From Bacteroidaceae bacterium (GTDB lineage: Bacteria > Bacteroidota > Bacteroidia > Bacteroidales > Bacteroidaceae), in assembly GCA_017619585.1 (NCBI GenBank), contig JAFZSA010000034.1:124001-188000 (forward strand): DNA of 64,000 nt, written 5' to 3'. A program made the position numbers and the translations under genes. A model generated the notes under the pieces. That model was not told where the DNA came from, ran no database searches, and saw only the letters and a program-made list of their open reading frames with translations. Positions 62,495 to 64,000 of this stretch are shown one piece after another (position 1 is the first letter of the stretch; the number at the start of each line of letters is the position of its first letter).

Positions 62495-62869
62495 ATGAAA
62501 GTTATCAGTACAACAAAGGCTCCAGCAGCCATCGGCCCCTACAGTCAGGCCATAGAAGTAAACGGTTTTGTATATGCAAGCGGTCAGATTCCCATTGACC
62601 CCGCAACAGGTCAGTTTGTAGAGGGGGGTATCAAGGAACAGACCCGTCAGTCGCTGACAAATGCACAGAACATCCTCAAAGAGGCTGGTACTGACCTCTC
62701 TCATGTGGTAAAGACAACAGTCTATCTGAGTGATATTGCCAACTTCGCTCCTATGAACGAGGTGTATGCCGAGTTCTTTACCGAGCCATATCCCGCCCGT
62801 AGCGCTGTGGCAGTAAAGGATCTGCCCAAGGGTGCTTTGGTTGAGATAGAGGTTCTGGCTGCTAAGTAA
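62495..62869 (+). CDS. ridA: Reactive intermediate deaminase RidA
   Basis: Hydrolyses 2-aminoacrylate and related enamines released by PLP dehydratases such as ilvA next door. Motifs: GPYSQAIEVNGFVYASGQIP (about 13-32), SLTNAQNILKEAG (about 53-65), PARSAVAVKDLPKGALVEIEVLA (about 100-122), with the conserved Arg of PARSAV and the C-terminal Glu. Length 124. Confidence 0.95.
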   Translation: MKVISTTKAPAAIGPYSQAIEVNGFVYASGQIPIDPATGQFVEGGIKEQTRQSLTNAQNILKEAGTDLSHVVKTTVYLSDIANFAPMNEVYAEFFTEPYPARSAVAVKDLPKGALVEIEVLAAK

Positions 62870-62897
62870 TTTAACTCAAACGTAACAACTATTCATA

Positions 62898-64000
62898 ATG
62901 AGAACTAATAGAATTCTTTCCCTTCTTCTGTTGGCAGCAACCTGTGTCTCAGGTTTTGCCCAGAAAGTAGTAAGTGCCCAGAGTCCCGACGGGCAGACAA
63001 GTGTGAGCGTAACACTCTCTGACCGCATTTATTATGATGTGGTAAGTCATAATGAGACACTGCTGAAGCAGAGCGTCATTGGCATGCAGCTGTCAAACAA
63101 GACGTTAGGTGCCAATCCCGTACTGAAGAAGAAGAGTGTTCGTAATGTCAAGGAGACTGTAACCCCCATCTTCCCGCTGAAGTACAGCCAGGTAGAGAAC
63201 AATTACACGTTGCTGACGCTGGACATGAAAGGCGGCTATGCAGTTGATTTCCGCCTTTATAACGATGGCGTTGCCTTCCGCATGAGAACATCGCTGCCTG
63301 GCGAGATTGAGATTATGCAGGAGAATACCGTGTTCCAGTTGGCAGATAACTGCGACCTGGTGCTGCAGCAGCCTGGTGGCTTCAAGACAAGCTGCGAGGA
63401 GAACTACTCTTTCGTCAAGAGCAACGAGTGGAAGAAGGATGACAGAATGTCTGAACTGCCCGTCCTCATTATGGGTAAGAATCAGAAGATACTGCTGAGC
63501 GAGTTCGACCTCGTTAGCTATCCTGCTCTTTTCTTGAAGGGTAATGCAGATAATAGCCTTTCTGCTATCCAGGCTAAGAATCCTGTAGAGTATGAAGATC
63601 AGGGCGACCGCAGCCAGCGTATCCTTAAAGAGGCTGATTATATAGCCAAGACAAAGGGAACACGTACCTTCCCCTGGCGTTATATGCTGATCACTCAGGA
63701 GGACGGTCGTCTGGCAGAGAATACAATGCCTATGCGTCTGGCTCAGAAGTGCCAGATTGAGGATACCAGTTGGATTAAGCCCGGACAGACTTGCTGGGAC
63801 TGGTTGAACGGTATTCCCTACGGACCTGATGTAACCTTCAAGAGCGGCATCAACCTGGATACCTACAAGTACTTTGTGGACTTTGCGTCACGCAATGGCG
63901 TACCTTATATCATTATGGATGAGGGTTGGGCATTGGATACCCGTGATCCCTTCCGTACCAATCCAGAGGTGAACCTGCCCGAATTGATCCGTTATGGAAA
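62898..64000 (+). CDS. GH97 alpha-glycosidase, 3-prime truncated
   Basis: Start of a secreted GH97 enzyme (SusB-type alpha-glucosidase/galactosidase). ATG 62898, signal peptide 1-22 (SGFAQ), N-terminal beta-sandwich (about 25-290: VVSAQSPDGQTSVSV, VDFRLYNDGVAFRMRT). The catalytic barrel begins near ..GQTCWDWLNGIPYGPDVTF and VPYIIMDEGWALD. The frame stays open to the end of the window. It is 28 bp after ridA, but probably a separate unit. Confidence 0.88.
   Translation, partial: MRTNRILSLLLLAATCVSGFAQKVVSAQSPDGQTSVSVTLSDRIYYDVVSHNETLLKQSVIGMQLSNKTLGANPVLKKKSVRNVKETVTPIFPLKYSQVENNYTLLTLDMKGGYAVDFRLYNDGVAFRMRTSLPGEIEIMQENTVFQLADNCDLVLQQPGGFKTSCEENYSFVKSNEWKKDDRMSELPVLIMGKNQKILLSEFDLVSYPALFLKGNADNSLSAIQAKNPVEYEDQGDRSQRILKEADYIAKTKGTRTFPWRYMLITQEDGRLAENTMPMRLAQKCQIEDTSWIKPGQTCWDWLNGIPYGPDVTFKSGINLDTYKYFVDFASRNGVPYIIMDEGWALDTRDPFRTNPEVNLPELIRYG

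Overview
The window looks like a chromosome segment of a Prevotella-type Bacteroidales (Prevotellaceae). I infer this from several things. Promoters repeatedly match the Bacteroidetes -7 consensus TAnnTTTG with TTTG about 20 bp upstream, and there are no Shine-Dalgarno sites. Secreted proteins end in short YDLxGRxV...KGxYIxxGKK sorting tails. The families DUF4248, DUF4488-like, DUF4922, GH97 and GH115 are also typical. No rRNA, CRISPR array, integrase or complete transposase was seen.

Layout. 1-4.9 kb: a peptidase-ABC exporter (5-prime truncated), an HlyD adaptor and a TolC channel form a type I peptide export operon. 5.1-8.0 kb: an AAA/DUF4143-type ATPase with a palindromic operator-like region, an internally deleted second ATPase, and a secreted DUF4488-like protein, all between two copies of one hairpin repeat. 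8.4-12.4 kb: an orphan DUF4248 protein, tandem structured repeats, a secreted PI-PLC, and a GxxExxY nuclease-fold gene inside a 180-bp inverted repeat. 12.4-22.3 kb: SpoIID-like protein, a glycosyltransferase-DUF4922 fusion, an ATP-grasp-like protein, tRNA-Gln, rsfS-ftsH-cdsA and a CotH-like secreted protein. 22.4-37.9 kb: surface and secreted proteins, including a 2245-residue repeat protein, a GH115 enzyme and two paralogous metallophosphoesterases. 37.9-39.5 kb: rsgA and frr.

39.6-57.2 kb looks accessory. It holds a VTC/DUF4956/DUF2490/carbohydrate-binding operon and a tandem array of two toxin-like genes separated by roughly 300-bp repeats that carry outward promoters. A DUF1848 gene follows, then a methyltransferase/NERD-like/SF1 helicase fusion translationally coupled to TerB, a DUF1016 nuclease, several unknown membrane proteins and two broken genes. 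57.3-64 kb returns to core genes: pyrH, birA, a YraN-type nuclease, tadA, pepD, ilvA, ridA and the start of a GH97 enzyme. pyrH normally sits close to frr and rsgA in relatives (from memory), so the 17.7 kb between them may be an insertion.

The most distinctive theme is the density of small repeats. There are five or more copies of a hairpin element with covarying stems, about ten GC-rich palindromes, some inserted in frame in genes, and several arrays of unrelated 7-bp units (TTCAnnn, GGTTAGn, CTATGnA) that also invade genes. The best candidates for an undescribed system are the toxin-like cassette array with convergent small RNAs (44.5-46.6 kb), the methyltransferase-helicase-TerB operon (46.7-50.8 kb) and the GxxExxY inverted-repeat element (11.0-12.3 kb). 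All functional calls are by eye; no database search was run.
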